Source: an uncultured Flavobacteriaceae bacterium (lineage in GTDB: Bacteria > Bacteroidota > Bacteroidia > Flavobacteriales > Flavobacteriaceae). Taken from it: a stretch of 64,000 nucleotides of DNA. Made by a program: the position numbers and the translations under genes. Below the pieces are notes generated by a model, which made no database searches, was not told the origin of the DNA, and was given only the letters and a program-made list of their open reading frames with translations. The stretch is taken from the NCBI GenBank assembly GCA_905381055.1, contig CAJPUR010000001.1, positions 1-64,000 on the forward strand, given 5' to 3'. Below, in pieces: positions 34,999 through 44,608 of the stretch (within the stretch, counting starts at the first letter, position 1; every line of letters begins with the position of its first letter).

Positions 34999-35735
34999 AA
35001 TTCTAACTTTTTTTTTCTTAATTCAAAATTTTTACCTAAATAAACTTTTCTTACCATGTCGTCTTCCGCTAATTCTTCTGGTGTTCCTTCTTTTAGGATT
35101 GACCCTTCAAACATCAGGTATGTTTTGTCAGTAATAGCTAAGGTTTCTTGAACATTATGGTCAGTTATTAAAATTCCAATATTTTTATTTTTTAAAAGTG
35201 AAATAATTTTTTGGATATCCTCCACAGCAACTGGATCAACCCCAGCAAATGGCTCATCAAGAAGCAAGAACTTTGGGCTTGTGGCCAATGACCTAGCTAT
35301 TTCAGTTCTTCTTCTTTCTCCTCCAGAAAGAAGATCACCTCTATTTTTTCTAATATGGGTTAAGCCAAATTCTTCAAGTAACTGCTCCATTCTTTTAATT
35401 TGTTCTGACTTTGATAATTTAGTCAATTGGAGAACACTTAAAATATTATCTTCAACACTCAATTTCCTAAATACTGATGCTTCTTGGGCTAAATAACCTA
35501 TACCGTTTTGTGCTCGCCTATACATTGGATATGATGTTATGTTTTTATTATCTAAATTTATTATGCCAGAATTAGGCTTAATTAAACCTACAATCATATA
35601 AAAACTTGTTGTCTTACCAGCCCCGTTTGGACCCAATAAACCTATAATTTGTCCTTGATTAACTTTTAAGGATATTCCTTTAACTACATTTTTCCCTCTG
35701 TAAGATTTAAAAATATTTTTAGCTATCAATTCCAT
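34995..35735 (-). CDS. lptB: LPS export ABC transporter ATP-binding protein
   Basis: LptB powers lipopolysaccharide extraction from the inner membrane through LptBFGC. The 246-residue protein shows Walker A GPNGAGKTT, the Q loop YLAQEASVFRKLSVEDN (LptB-specific), signature LSGGERRRTEIAR and Walker B FLLLDEPFAGVDP, then ITDHNVQETL. It is about the length of E. coli LptB. tatC lies six bases upstream on the same strand, and kdsD before that, so the three genes are probably one operon. Confidence 0.95.
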   Translation of the reverse strand: MELIAKNIFKSYRGKNVVKGISLKVNQGQIIGLLGPNGAGKTTSFYMIVGLIKPNSGIINLDNKNITSYPMYRRAQNGIGYLAQEASVFRKLSVEDNILSVLQLTKLSKSEQIKRMEQLLEEFGLTHIRKNRGDLLSGGERRRTEIARSLATSPKFLLLDEPFAGVDPVAVEDIQKIISLLKNKNIGILITDHNVQETLAITDKTYLMFEGSILKEGTPEELAEDDMVRKVYLGKNFELRKKKLEF

Positions 35736-35741
35736 ATTTAA

Positions 35742-36560
35742 CTATAATTTAGACATTTCTTTTTGATTCTTTCTATAAACAATTTTTGATATAAAAATAC
35801 TCACTTCGTATAGAATTATTATAGGTATTGTTACTATTATTTGACTTGCAATATCTGGAGGTGTTATAACTGCTGCAAGACCTAAAACTATTACAATTGC
35901 AAATTTTCTATTTTTTTTCATAAAATCTGGAGTAATTACTCCTATCCTAGTTAAAAAATAAATTAAGATAGGTAGCTCAAAAATTATTCCTGCTGAAAGG
36001 ACAGAGGCCCTTAATAAACCAATATAACTACTTAAATCAAAGTCATTAAAAACTTCTTCGCTAACTTGATAGCTTCCTAAAAAATTAATTGATAAAGGAG
36101 TAACTACGTAATATCCAAATAGAACTCCTGTAAAAAACAGAAAAGAAGCAATAAAAATAAATCCTCTGGCATTTTTCTTCTCATTTATATGTAAACCAGG
36201 ACTAACAAATTTCCAGAATTCATATAAAACATAAGGAAAAGAAATAATAAAGCCAGCAGTAATAGAGGTCCATAGATGGGCAGAAAATTGTCCTGACATA
36301 GTTCTACTCTGAATTCTAAAGGGCATTTCTTTTATACAAAAACTATCCCCACTTCCAATCGCTCTTGAAATATCACAAAACAATTGATAAGTAAAAAAAT
36401 CAATTTGTTTAGGTCCGAATAATATTGTATCAAATATAAAATCTTTAGCAAGGAAGGCAAAAGTGGCAACAAAACATATTGCTATTGAAGATCTGAGTAT
36501 GTGCCACCTTAATTCTTCTAGATGCTCTAAAAAAGACATTTCATCTGATGTTTGATTCAT
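35742..36560 (-). CDS. tatC: Sec-independent translocase TatC
   Basis: TatC is the twin-arginine signal receptor in the inner membrane. The 272-residue protein has six helices and the TatC hallmarks: MSFLEHLEELRWHILRSS at the N-terminus, FIISFPYVLYEFWKFVSPGL and FELPILIYFLTRIG. An insertion with two cysteines lies in the first periplasmic loop (LFCDISRAIGSGDSFCIKE). It overlaps kdsD by one base and lptB follows after six, so the order kdsD-tatC-lptB looks like one operon. Confidence 0.95.
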   Translation of the reverse strand: MNQTSDEMSFLEHLEELRWHILRSSIAICFVATFAFLAKDFIFDTILFGPKQIDFFTYQLFCDISRAIGSGDSFCIKEMPFRIQSRTMSGQFSAHLWTSITAGFIISFPYVLYEFWKFVSPGLHINEKKNARGFIFIASFLFFTGVLFGYYVVTPLSINFLGSYQVSEEVFNDFDLSSYIGLLRASVLSAGIIFELPILIYFLTRIGVITPDFMKKNRKFAIVIVLGLAAVITPPDIASQIIVTIPIIILYEVSIFISKIVYRKNQKEMSKL

Positions 36561-37528
36561 TATTCTATTCCTTCTTTAATTATATCTAAAATATGAACAA
36601 TTCCAATATATTCTTCTTTTTTATTTTTAATTAATAAATGATTTATTTTTTTTTTCTTCATTATATCAATTGCTTTAGTAGCAAGTAAATCTTCATATAT
36701 CATAATTGGGCTCGATGTCATCATATTTTCTGCTTTAACATTAAAAACATTTTTTTTATTTTCAATAGTTCTTCTAATATCACCATCAGTAATTATTCCC
36801 AATACTTTACCATTTTCCAAAACAATTGCCGCTCCTAATCTTTTTTTTGAAATTTCTAATAAAACATCTTTAAATAAAGCTTTTTTATTTACTTGAGGTT
36901 TTTCATTTTTTAAAGCGATATGTCCTATGTCTAATGATAATTTTTTACCAATACTTCCACCAGGATGAAATTTAGCAAAATCATTTGAATTGAAATTATT
37001 TAATTCAGATAAGCAAATGGTAATGGCGTCACCAATTGCAAGTTGTGCAGTTGTACTAGATGTAGGCGCAAGATTATTATGGCAAGCTTCTTTTTCAACA
37101 TAAGTGTTTATAACAAAATCGGAAAATCTAGATAAATACGAATCTATATTTCCAGTAATAGCTATTATTTTCACTTTAAGTTTTTTGAGATATGGCAATA
37201 ATGAAGAAATTTCATCGGAGTTTCCACTTTTAGAAATATAAATTATCGAATCATTTGGTTTAATAATTCCAATATCCCCATGAATTGCCTCACGTGAATG
37301 CATGAAAACAGCATTTGTCCCAGTAGAATTCATAGAAGAAACTATTTTATTTGCTATAGCTGCACTTTTACCTATTCCTGTTATTACAACTTTACCATTT
37401 GAGTTGTAGATATGTTCTACTGCTTTTACAAAATTATCATCTAAATAATTTAAAAGATTATTAATCGATTTTGATTCAAGTTTTATAGTTCTTCTTGCAC
37501 TCTCAAGAATTTTATTTTTAAAATTCAA
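36560..37528 (-). CDS. kdsD: Arabinose-5-phosphate isomerase (KpsF/GutQ family)
   Basis: KdsD converts ribulose 5-phosphate to arabinose 5-phosphate, the first step toward Kdo for LPS. The 322-residue protein has an N-terminal SIS domain (about 30-170, with VVITGIGKSAAIANK, STGTNAVFMHSREAIHGD and APTSSTTAQLAIGDA) and two C-terminal CBS repeats (about 205-320). It begins the kdsD-tatC-lptB operon and is divergent from recQ. On the minus strand TACATTTG about 50 bp upstream is a possible -7 box. Confidence 0.93.
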   Translation of the reverse strand: MNFKNKILESARRTIKLESKSINNLLNYLDDNFVKAVEHIYNSNGKVVITGIGKSAAIANKIVSSMNSTGTNAVFMHSREAIHGDIGIIKPNDSIIYISKSGNSDEISSLLPYLKKLKVKIIAITGNIDSYLSRFSDFVINTYVEKEACHNNLAPTSSTTAQLAIGDAITICLSELNNFNSNDFAKFHPGGSIGKKLSLDIGHIALKNEKPQVNKKALFKDVLLEISKKRLGAAIVLENGKVLGIITDGDIRRTIENKKNVFNVKAENMMTSSPIMIYEDLLATKAIDIMKKKKINHLLIKNKKEEYIGIVHILDIIKEGIE

Positions 37529-37575
37529 AATTTCTTTTTTTAAAAAATTGATTGGAAAGTATTATCTTAACAAGA

Positions 37576-37583
37576 CAAATGTA
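37576..37583 (-). promoter_or_regulatory. Putative -7 promoter box for kdsD
   Basis: TACATTTG on the minus strand matches TAnnTTTG and lies in the 77-bp gap between kdsD and recQ. A transcript beginning near 37569 would have a leader of about 40 nt. No ideal -33 TTG is seen. Confidence 0.4.
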
Positions 37584-37605
37584 TTAATTTGTTTTAATTT
37601 AATAT

Positions 37606-39786
37606 ATGCCCAAAATCAACTTATTATTAGAATTAAAAAAATTTTTTGGTTTTGATAGTTTTAAGGATCCTCAGGAAGATATTATAAAAAATATTTTAGA
37701 TAAAAAAGACACTTTTGTTCTTATGCCCACAGGTGGGGGTAAATCTTTATGTTATCAATTACCTGCACTTATTCAAAATGGAACTGCAATTGTTGTTTCT
37801 CCACTTATAGCTTTAATGAAAAATCAGGTAGATTTTATTAATGGAATTTCATCTCATAATTCATTAGCTCATGTGTTAAATTCATCTCTTAATAAAACCC
37901 AAGTTAGAAATGTAAAGTTTGATATTTTAAATAATAAGACTAAACTTCTATATGTTGCTCCTGAATCTCTTGCTAAAAATGAGACAATTGAATTTTTAAA
38001 GTCTGTTAATATATCATTTTTAGCAATTGATGAAGCTCATTGTATTTCCGAATGGGGTCATGATTTCAGACCAGAATACAGAAACATCAGGAAAGTTTTA
38101 GACAAGATCAGTAGTAAAATACCTATAATTGCTGTTACTGCGACAGCAACAGAAAAAGTTAGAGATGATATCATAAAAAATTTAAAAATACCTAATGCAA
38201 AAGTTTTTAAATCTTCATTTAATAGACCTAACTTATATTATGAGGTAAGAAAAAAAGACAAGACTGTTTTTTCTGAAATAGTTAAATTTATTAAGAATAA
38301 TATTGGGAAATCTGGAATTATTTATTGTTTGTCAAGAAAAAAGGTAGATGAACTGAATGAATTTTTAATTGTTAATAATATAAAATCAATTCCTTACCAT
38401 GCTGGATTGGAATCTAAAATAAGAGCAAAAAATCAGGATTTATTTATTAATGAAGAATTTGATGTGGTTGTTGCAACTATTGCATTCGGAATGGGAATTG
38501 ATAAACCTGATGTGCGTTTTGTTATTCACCATGATATTCCTAAAAGCATTGAAAGTTATTATCAAGAGACTGGAAGAGCTGGAAGAGATGGTGGCGAAGG
38601 AAATTGTATAGCTTTTTATTCACCAAAAGACATAGAAAAACTTGAAAAATTTTTATCTGGTAAACCAATTTCCGAGCAAGAAATTGGTCTCTGTTTACTT
38701 AATGAAATTATGGCATTTGCTGAGACCTCAATTTCTAGAAGGAAATTTATTCTTCACTATTTTGGAGAGGAATTTGATGAAGTAAATGGTGAGGGGGCAA
38801 GTATGGACGATAATGTAAGATTTCCAAAAAAGAAAATTGAGGTAAGTAAATATCTTTTAATTCTAATTAATTCAATTATTGAAACTAAAGAAAGATATAA
38901 ATCTAAAGAGATAGTTAAAATTTTAAAAGGTAAAAAAAATGCACTAATAGTAGCTAATAAAACTAATGAATTAAAAATTTTTGGTTCTGGTTTAGATAAA
39001 GATGATTCCTTTTGGACCTCTCTTATTATTCAATCAATAATACCGGGTTTTTTATATAAAGAAATAGAATCCTATGGTGTATTAAAGATTTCTGAAAAAG
39101 GAAAAAAATTCATATCAAATCCTTCTTCATTTCTAATGGCTGAATATCAAAAATATGACGAAGAATTGGAGGTGTCTAAATCAAACTCAATCAATGTGGT
39201 TGATAACCAATTATTCAAAATATTAAAAGCAATAAGAAAAAAAGTCTCAAATGAACTTGGAATACCTCCATATGTTATTTTTGATGAAAATTCATTAGCT
39301 GAAATGACTATTAAATATCCTACCAGTATTGAGGAGTTAAAAAATGTTTCTGGGGTTGGAAATGGGAAAGCTATAAAAAATGGTAAATATTTTTTACCAG
39401 TAATTGAAAAATATGTTGATGAAAATAATATTGTTAAACCTAATGAGATAGTCTTAAAAAGTACTGGTTCTAATTCAACAATGAAGCTTTTTTTAATTCA
39501 AAGTATTGATAGGAAATTATCTCTTAATGATATTTCATCATCCAAAGGGATTACAATGGAAGAATTAATAAATGAACTTGAAAAAATAGTTTTCGCTGGC
39601 ACTAAATTAGATTTAAATTATTATGTTGATGATGTTTTAGATGATGAAATTCAGGATGAGTTACAAGAATATTTCCTTGATTCAGATTCACATGAAATCG
39701 AAAGTGTGGTTAAAGAATTTGATGACATTGATGAATTAGATATTAGGTTATATAGAATTAAATTTATTAGTGAGCTAGCTAATTAA
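37606..39786 (+). CDS. recQ: ATP-dependent DNA helicase RecQ lacking zinc cysteines
   Basis: RecQ unwinds DNA in recombination and repair. The 726-residue protein has Walker A PTGGGKS (41-47), the IDEAHCISEWGHDFRPEYR box with DEAH at 142-145, and motif VI QETGRAGRDG. In the RQC zinc region, SRRKFILHYFGE (377-388) is followed by MDDN (400-403) where zinc-binding forms have CxxCDNC, so no zinc ligands remain. HRDC lies at about 525-600, and an acidic C-terminal extension follows with a winged-helix-like part. This zinc loss may be a flavobacterial trait. Confidence 0.95.
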   Translation: MPKINLLLELKKFFGFDSFKDPQEDIIKNILDKKDTFVLMPTGGGKSLCYQLPALIQNGTAIVVSPLIALMKNQVDFINGISSHNSLAHVLNSSLNKTQVRNVKFDILNNKTKLLYVAPESLAKNETIEFLKSVNISFLAIDEAHCISEWGHDFRPEYRNIRKVLDKISSKIPIIAVTATATEKVRDDIIKNLKIPNAKVFKSSFNRPNLYYEVRKKDKTVFSEIVKFIKNNIGKSGIIYCLSRKKVDELNEFLIVNNIKSIPYHAGLESKIRAKNQDLFINEEFDVVVATIAFGMGIDKPDVRFVIHHDIPKSIESYYQETGRAGRDGGEGNCIAFYSPKDIEKLEKFLSGKPISEQEIGLCLLNEIMAFAETSISRRKFILHYFGEEFDEVNGEGASMDDNVRFPKKKIEVSKYLLILINSIIETKERYKSKEIVKILKGKKNALIVANKTNELKIFGSGLDKDDSFWTSLIIQSIIPGFLYKEIESYGVLKISEKGKKFISNPSSFLMAEYQKYDEELEVSKSNSINVVDNQLFKILKAIRKKVSNELGIPPYVIFDENSLAEMTIKYPTSIEELKNVSGVGNGKAIKNGKYFLPVIEKYVDENNIVKPNEIVLKSTGSNSTMKLFLIQSIDRKLSLNDISSSKGITMEELINELEKIVFAGTKLDLNYYVDDVLDDEIQDELQEYFLDSDSHEIESVVKEFDDIDELDIRLYRIKFISELAN

Positions 39787-39814
39787 TCAATGAATGTTTT
39801 CGTTTATCTTTTTA

Positions 39815-39822
39815 TATATTTG
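39815..39822 (+). promoter_or_regulatory. Putative -7 promoter box for the PPIase fusion gene
   Basis: TATATTTG fits TAnnTTTG and would give a leader of about 14 nt. The gene would then be expressed separately from recQ. Confidence 0.4.
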
Positions 39823-39842
39823 TTTTTCATTAAATCATAATT

Positions 39843-40775
39843 ATGAAAGATGGAATTTATGCAGATTTTTTAACTTCAAAGGGTTCAATTCTAATTGAGC
39901 TTTTTTATGATAAAGTTCCTGGAACTGTTGCTAATTTTATAGGATTAGCCGAGGGACAAATTAAAAATGATTTTAAAGAGACAGGTATTCCTTTCTATGA
40001 TAATTTAAAATTCCACCGAGTAATAAGTGATTTTATGATTCAGGGAGGATGTCCATTAGGTAACGGTACAGGAAGTCCAGGTTATAAATTTGAAGATGAA
40101 TTTCATGATGATCTTAAACATGACAAGCCAGGTATTTTATCTATGGCAAACTCAGGTCCCTCATCAAATGGAAGTCAATTTTTCATTACTCATATAAAAA
40201 CTCCTTGGTTAGATAAAAAGCATTCAGTTTTTGGTCAGGTTATTGATGGTCAAAATATTGTTAATATCATCGCCCAGGGTGATGTAATTAATAAAATTTC
40301 AATAAAAAGGAAAGGTCAAGAAGCAATTAGTTTCAACGCAGTCAAAGAATTCAATAAATTTATAGACAATTCACTAAATAAGCTTGAAGATTTCAAAAAT
40401 AAGGAGATAGAAAAATTAAAACAATTGACAAAAGGATTTACTAAACATGATGATGGATTATATTACAAAATAATAAGTAAATCCAAAGGGATCAAACCAT
40501 CAAAAGGGAAAAACGTAGAGGTACATTATAAAGGTATGCTTTTAGATAATACTGTTTTTGATTCTTCATATAGTAGAAATGAACCAATAGCATTTCAGAT
40601 AGGAGTAGGTCAAGTAATTAAGGGATGGGACATAGGAATTTCACTTTTGAGTGAGGGAGAAGAGGCTGTTTTTGTTATCCCACCTGATTTAGCTTATGGA
40701 TCAGCAGGTGCAGGAGGTGTTATACCTCCTAATTCCATCTTAATTTTTGAAGTTAAACTATTAAAAGTTAGTTGA
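39843..40775 (+). CDS. Cyclophilin-FKBP dual-family peptidyl-prolyl isomerase
   Basis: This 310-residue protein fuses two unrelated proline isomerases. Residues 1-165 are a cyclophilin with catalytic Arg59, Phe64 and Gln67 ([13 protein letters not shown]), SNGSQFFIT and Trp122/His127. A charged helical linker runs from about 166 to 200. Residues 205-310 are an FKBP with [30 protein letters not shown] and [10 protein letters not shown]. Both active sites look intact. There is no signal peptide, so it is probably cytoplasmic. Such dual-family PPIases are known from Flavobacterium. It meets a thioredoxin-like gene tail to tail with an eight-base overlap. Confidence 0.93.
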   Translation: MKDGIYADFLTSKGSILIELFYDKVPGTVANFIGLAEGQIKNDFKETGIPFYDNLKFHRVISDFMIQGGCPLGNGTGSPGYKFEDEFHDDLKHDKPGILSMANSGPSSNGSQFFITHIKTPWLDKKHSVFGQVIDGQNIVNIIAQGDVINKISIKRKGQEAISFNAVKEFNKFIDNSLNKLEDFKNKEIEKLKQLTKGFTKHDDGLYYKIISKSKGIKPSKGKNVEVHYKGMLLDNTVFDSSYSRNEPIAFQIGVGQVIKGWDIGISLLSEGEEAVFVIPPDLAYGSAGAGGVIPPNSILIFEVKLLKVS

Positions 40776-41352
40776 AAAATCCTTCTGGTTCATTACCTTT
40801 TTTCCATTTGATATTACATCCCATACTTGGATATTGTAAAGTATCTAATGTTTTATTATTTAACATTGAGTCCACAGCATTCTTTAAGTCAATTCCAGAT
40901 AGCTGATTTGAATTATTTGGACGTGAATCATCATATCTGCCTCTATAACAAAGTTCACTTTTGTCATTAAATAAAAAAAAATCCGGAGTACATGTTGCAT
41001 CATAACTTTTAGCAACTTTTTGGTCAGAATCAAACAGATATGGGAATTTAAAATTCATTTTTGAGGCTAATTCTTTCATTAATTTTGGTGAATCCTCAGG
41101 ATATTTAATTATATCGTTACTTGAAATTGCAATAGTATTAATCCCTTTTGTCAATAGAGAATTCGAAAATCTAACCCAATGTTCAAGAATGTGAATAACA
41201 TATGGGCAATGATTACAAATAAAAACGATAAGAGTACCATTAGAACCCTTTAAATCAAATAGGTTTCTCTTATCTTTTGATATACCGTCAGACAAATTAA
41301 ATTCTGGTGCAATAGTTCCAATAGGAATCATTTTTGAAGGAGTTAAAGCCAT
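40768..41352 (-). CDS. Thioredoxin-like redoxin-family protein
   Basis: The 194-residue protein has a peroxiredoxin/TlpA-like fold. It starts with [14 protein letters not shown], has the CxxC-type centre [12 protein letters not shown] at about residues 45-56, [10 protein letters not shown] and a conserved CNIKWK near the C-terminus. There is no signal peptide, so it is likely cytoplasmic. The CNHCPY variety is common in Bacteroidota; the precise redox partner is unknown. Confidence 0.88.
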   Translation of the reverse strand: MALTPSKMIPIGTIAPEFNLSDGISKDKRNLFDLKGSNGTLIVFICNHCPYVIHILEHWVRFSNSLLTKGINTIAISSNDIIKYPEDSPKLMKELASKMNFKFPYLFDSDQKVAKSYDATCTPDFFLFNDKSELCYRGRYDDSRPNNSNQLSGIDLKNAVDSMLNNKTLDTLQYPSMGCNIKWKKGNEPEGFFN

Positions 41353-41378
41353 AATTTAAATTTTGAATAAATTACTAA

Positions 41379-41690
41379 TTAATCTATGATTTTTTTTTCG
41401 TCGGATTGATAATTTTTTTGATGTTTTTCACTAATCACTTCTTCACCTCTATTTGTTATTATGTAATCCATAATTTCAGTTAGATTTTCTTTAAATTCAG
41501 AGAAATCTTCCTTGTAAAGATAAATTTTATGCTTTTTGTAAAAGAAGGTTCCATCTTCATTAGTGAATTTTTTACTTTCAGTTATAGTTAAATAATAATC
41601 GCTAGCTTTTGTTTCTCTAACATCAAAAAAATATGTTCTTCTTCCAGCTCTTAAAACTTTTGAGTAAATTTCGTCATTTCCTATTTCCAT
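41379..41690 (-). CDS. PUR-like (DUF3276) nucleic-acid-binding protein
   Basis: The 103-residue protein has a single PUR repeat: YSKVLRAGRRTYFFDVRETKA and DYYLTITESKKF form the beta sheet, with KIYLYKEDFSEFKENLTEIMDYI as the helix. PUR proteins of Bacteroidota and spirochaetes bind single-stranded nucleic acids. The C-terminal tail is Lys/Glu-rich. It is on the same strand as the thioredoxin-like gene, 26 bp upstream of it. A role in RNA binding is likely from the family but not proven here. Confidence 0.9.
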   Translation of the reverse strand: MEIGNDEIYSKVLRAGRRTYFFDVRETKASDYYLTITESKKFTNEDGTFFYKKHKIYLYKEDFSEFKENLTEIMDYIITNRGEEVISEKHQKNYQSDEKKIID

Positions 41691-41756
41691 GAATCATTTA
41701 TTTTATAAGTAATTTATTTTGCTAATTTGTAAAAAAAATACATACTAACCAAGTAA

Positions 41757-43508
41757 TTATATTTTTTCTCTTATTTGTTTATTGAAAAGTGATTTGTAAT
41801 ATCCATCTAATTTAACTAATTCAGTGTGATTTCCAATTTGAGAAATGATACCATTTTCAATAACTATTATTTTATTCGTTTTTTTAATTGTTGAAATATT
41901 ATGACTAACAATTATGGTAGTGATTTTATTTGAGAATTTTAATAAATTTTTTTGTATTTTTTTTTCTGTCTCAGCGTCTACTGAAGATAGGCAGTCATCA
42001 AAAAGTAAAATTTTAGGATTTTTTATCAAAGATCTAGCTATAGAGACTCTTTGTTTTTGCCCTCCGGATAATGTAATTCCCCTTTCTCCAAGAATAGTAT
42101 TATATCCATTTTTAAATTTTTTTATTTCTTTATCAATACCTGCTTTTTTAGAAGCAATCATTATTTCATTCAAGGATGCATTATAATTCCCAAATTTTAT
42201 ATTTTCTAGTATTGACTCTGAAAATAAAAAAGGATTTTGAGTAACATATCCTATTGAATTTCTTAAAGATTTTAATGAAAAGTCAGTTATGTTTTTATTA
42301 TCGATTAAAATTTCACCTTTATCAGTTTCGAATAATCTACAAATTAAATCTAATATTGTCGATTTTCCTGATCCAGTATCTCCAATCAGACCAAGTGATT
42401 CTCCTGGATTAATTTTAAAACTAATATTATTTAAAGCTTTAATTTTAGTTTCTTTATATTCAAAACTTACCGATTTAAATTCTATTGATCCTTCTATATT
42501 TATTGGTTTGAATTTACCTTCTTTAATTTTTGGGACTTTATTTAAAAATAAATTAATTCTTTTTTGAGAGGCTTCAGCTTGTTGAATAATTGAAGTTACC
42601 CATCCAACTGTTGCAACTGGCCATGTCAGCATAAAAACATACAAAATGAATTCAGCTAAAACACCAACTTCAATTTCACCATTCATATATTTGTTTCCTC
42701 CAATCAATATAACCAACAAATTACTTAAACCAATCATTAAAATCATTAAAGGGAAAAACCATGCTTGAGCTTTAGCTAAATCTAAATTTTTATTTTTACT
42801 TTTCACTGATAAAACATTAAAGTCATTTTGTATTTTTCTTTCGATGTTATATGATTTTATAATTGAAATCCCACTAAATGTTTCTTGAGAAAATGAAGAA
42901 AGACTTGAGAGTGTTTTTTGAATAATAGTTGTTCTAATGTTCACTTCTTTACTTAGCTTATATATTATAATTGATAAAATAGGTAAGGGTATCAATGTGT
43001 ATAAAGCTAACTCGACTGAAAGACTTAACATGCTTGCAATAACTATAATAAACAAGGAACAGGTGGTTATACTATACATTAATGCTGGTCCAAAATACAT
43101 TCGAACTTTACTCACATCCTCAGTTATTCTGGTCATTAAATCTCCAGTTCTATTGTTTTTATAAAACTCCATAGATAACCTTTGATAATGGTTGTAAATT
43201 TCATTTTTTAAATCAAACTCAATATATCTTGACACATTAATAATAGTTTGTCTAGTCAAGAAAGTTAAAAATCCAGATATTAATGAAGCCAGGATGATTA
43301 TTCCAATATTTACAGCTAGTTCTTCTTTCAATTCTCCAATTGAAATATTTTGTTCATTAATAAAATTTTCTACTTTAGTTAGTGATTTATTAATTAACCT
43401 TGGTGCGAAAAGAGAGAAAATTCTTGCAGCAATTGTTATAATTATTCCCAAGAATAATTGAATTTTATATTTAAACAAATATTTATTTAGAAAGCTTAAT
43501 TCTTTCAT
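41757..43508 (-). CDS. MsbA-like ABC exporter
   Basis: The 583-residue half transporter has six helices followed by an ATPase domain. Walker A GDTGSGKST, the signature LSGGQKQRVSIARSL, Walker B ILLFDDCLSSVDAETE and an H-loop SHNIS are intact, so a homodimer could work. It may flip lipids or export drugs. The ORF could extend 43 residues upstream, but those residues are unlike the family and approach the nusB start; the ATG giving MKELSFLNKYLF is preferred. It is divergent from nusB with 129 bp between the start codons. Confidence 0.93.
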   Translation of the reverse strand: MKELSFLNKYLFKYKIQLFLGIIITIAARIFSLFAPRLINKSLTKVENFINEQNISIGELKEELAVNIGIIILASLISGFLTFLTRQTIINVSRYIEFDLKNEIYNHYQRLSMEFYKNNRTGDLMTRITEDVSKVRMYFGPALMYSITTCSLFIIVIASMLSLSVELALYTLIPLPILSIIIYKLSKEVNIRTTIIQKTLSSLSSFSQETFSGISIIKSYNIERKIQNDFNVLSVKSKNKNLDLAKAQAWFFPLMILMIGLSNLLVILIGGNKYMNGEIEVGVLAEFILYVFMLTWPVATVGWVTSIIQQAEASQKRINLFLNKVPKIKEGKFKPINIEGSIEFKSVSFEYKETKIKALNNISFKINPGESLGLIGDTGSGKSTILDLICRLFETDKGEILIDNKNITDFSLKSLRNSIGYVTQNPFLFSESILENIKFGNYNASLNEIMIASKKAGIDKEIKKFKNGYNTILGERGITLSGGQKQRVSIARSLIKNPKILLFDDCLSSVDAETEKKIQKNLLKFSNKITTIIVSHNISTIKKTNKIIVIENGIISQIGNHTELVKLDGYYKSLFNKQIREKI

Positions 43509-43637
43509 TAATTTTTTTTGAAAAGCATTAATTTTTTCAAAGTTAAATAAATGAATTACTTCAAAAAAAATCAAACACAAAAAATTAGTTTGATTAATTA
43601 AAATAATTAATTTTGATATTATTTTAAGTTCCTGCAA

Positions 43638-44576
43638 ATGCTAACTCGAAGACACATCAGAATAAAGGTAATGCAATCAATTTTTTCTGTTAATAGTTCC
43701 TCAAATAGCTCTCATGATAAACAATTAATTTTTTTAAAAAAAAACTTTGATGAGGTTTTAGATCTCTATTTAGTAATATTATCTTTTTTTAAGGCATTAT
43801 GGAAACACTCAGATAATCTTGTTGAGATTCATAAAACTCAAGTTAGGACTTCAAATGACGATGTTTCCCAACATTTATTTTTGAAAAAAAACCCATATCT
43901 TTTTTTTTTAGCCAATGACTCAACAATTAACAATTTGTTAATTAAAAAAAAAATTAATTATTGGGACTCAAAATACGATTTAATTAAAAAAATATATTTA
44001 AAAGTTCTTGATAGTAATATTTTCAAAAAAAATATACAAATTAAAGAAGAAAACAACTCCCACAAGTTTGTAATTGATCTTTTTAAAAAAATAATTGCCA
44101 GTGAAACAATTCTTCATGATTATTTTGAAGAAATAAAAATTAATTGGACTGATGATATACCTCTTGTGAATACATTTTTTTTAAAACAATTAAAGAGCAA
44201 TGATTTTAAGCTTAATTTAAAAATTCAAATTCCAAACAAAAATGAATTTAAACAGGATGTTAACTTTGGTATTAATTTGTTTAAAACATATTTTTCTAAT
44301 TACAATAATTTAGAAAAAGAATTAATTGGTAAAACTCCTAATTGGGATTCAAAGCGTATAGCTAAATTGGATTATATTTTAATTAAATTAGCCATAAATG
44401 AACTTATTAATTTCAAAAATATTCCTCCTAAAGTCACTTTAAATGAATATGTCGAAATTGCTAAAAGTTACTCTACTCCAAAAAGTAGTGTTTTTATAAA
44501 TGGTGTATTAGATAGAATTGTCAAAGACTATGAATTAGCTAATAGTTTAAATAAGGAAGGAAGAGGTTTAATGTGA
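43638..44576 (+). CDS. nusB: Transcription antitermination factor NusB
   Basis: NusB works with NusE in rRNA antitermination. The 312-residue protein is about twice the length of the E. coli one (139), as usual in Bacteroidota. The N-terminus MLTRRHIRIKVMQSIFSVN fits the family, and the C-terminal part has the NusB core with WDSKRIAKLDYILIKLAINEL and VTLNEYVEIAKSYSTPKSSVFINGVLD. The middle (about 60-200) is a lysine-rich helical insert. The DUF1573 gene follows after 32 bp, then yajC, in typical flavobacterial order. Confidence 0.93.
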   Translation: MLTRRHIRIKVMQSIFSVNSSSNSSHDKQLIFLKKNFDEVLDLYLVILSFFKALWKHSDNLVEIHKTQVRTSNDDVSQHLFLKKNPYLFFLANDSTINNLLIKKKINYWDSKYDLIKKIYLKVLDSNIFKKNIQIKEENNSHKFVIDLFKKIIASETILHDYFEEIKINWTDDIPLVNTFFLKQLKSNDFKLNLKIQIPNKNEFKQDVNFGINLFKTYFSNYNNLEKELIGKTPNWDSKRIAKLDYILIKLAINELINFKNIPPKVTLNEYVEIAKSYSTPKSSVFINGVLDRIVKDYELANSLNKEGRGLM

Positions 44577-44585
44577 TATTTTTAT

Positions 44586-44593
44586 TAAATTTG
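44586..44593 (+). promoter_or_regulatory. Possible -7 promoter box before the DUF1573 gene
   Basis: TAAATTTG matches TAnnTTTG, but a start seven bases on would leave only about nine bases before the ATG. It may be a chance match, given the strong A+T bias. Confidence 0.2.
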
Positions 44594-44608
44594 TAAAAAA
44601 TATTAATC

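Noticed and set aside
43509-43637. Longer N-terminus of the ABC exporter
   Set aside because: Forty-three extra residues approach the divergent nusB start and are unlike ABC exporter starts; the ATG at 43508 fits.
44586-44593. Strong promoter for the DUF1573 gene
   Set aside because: The match leaves too short a leader and could be chance in A/T-rich DNA; kept only as a weak feature.
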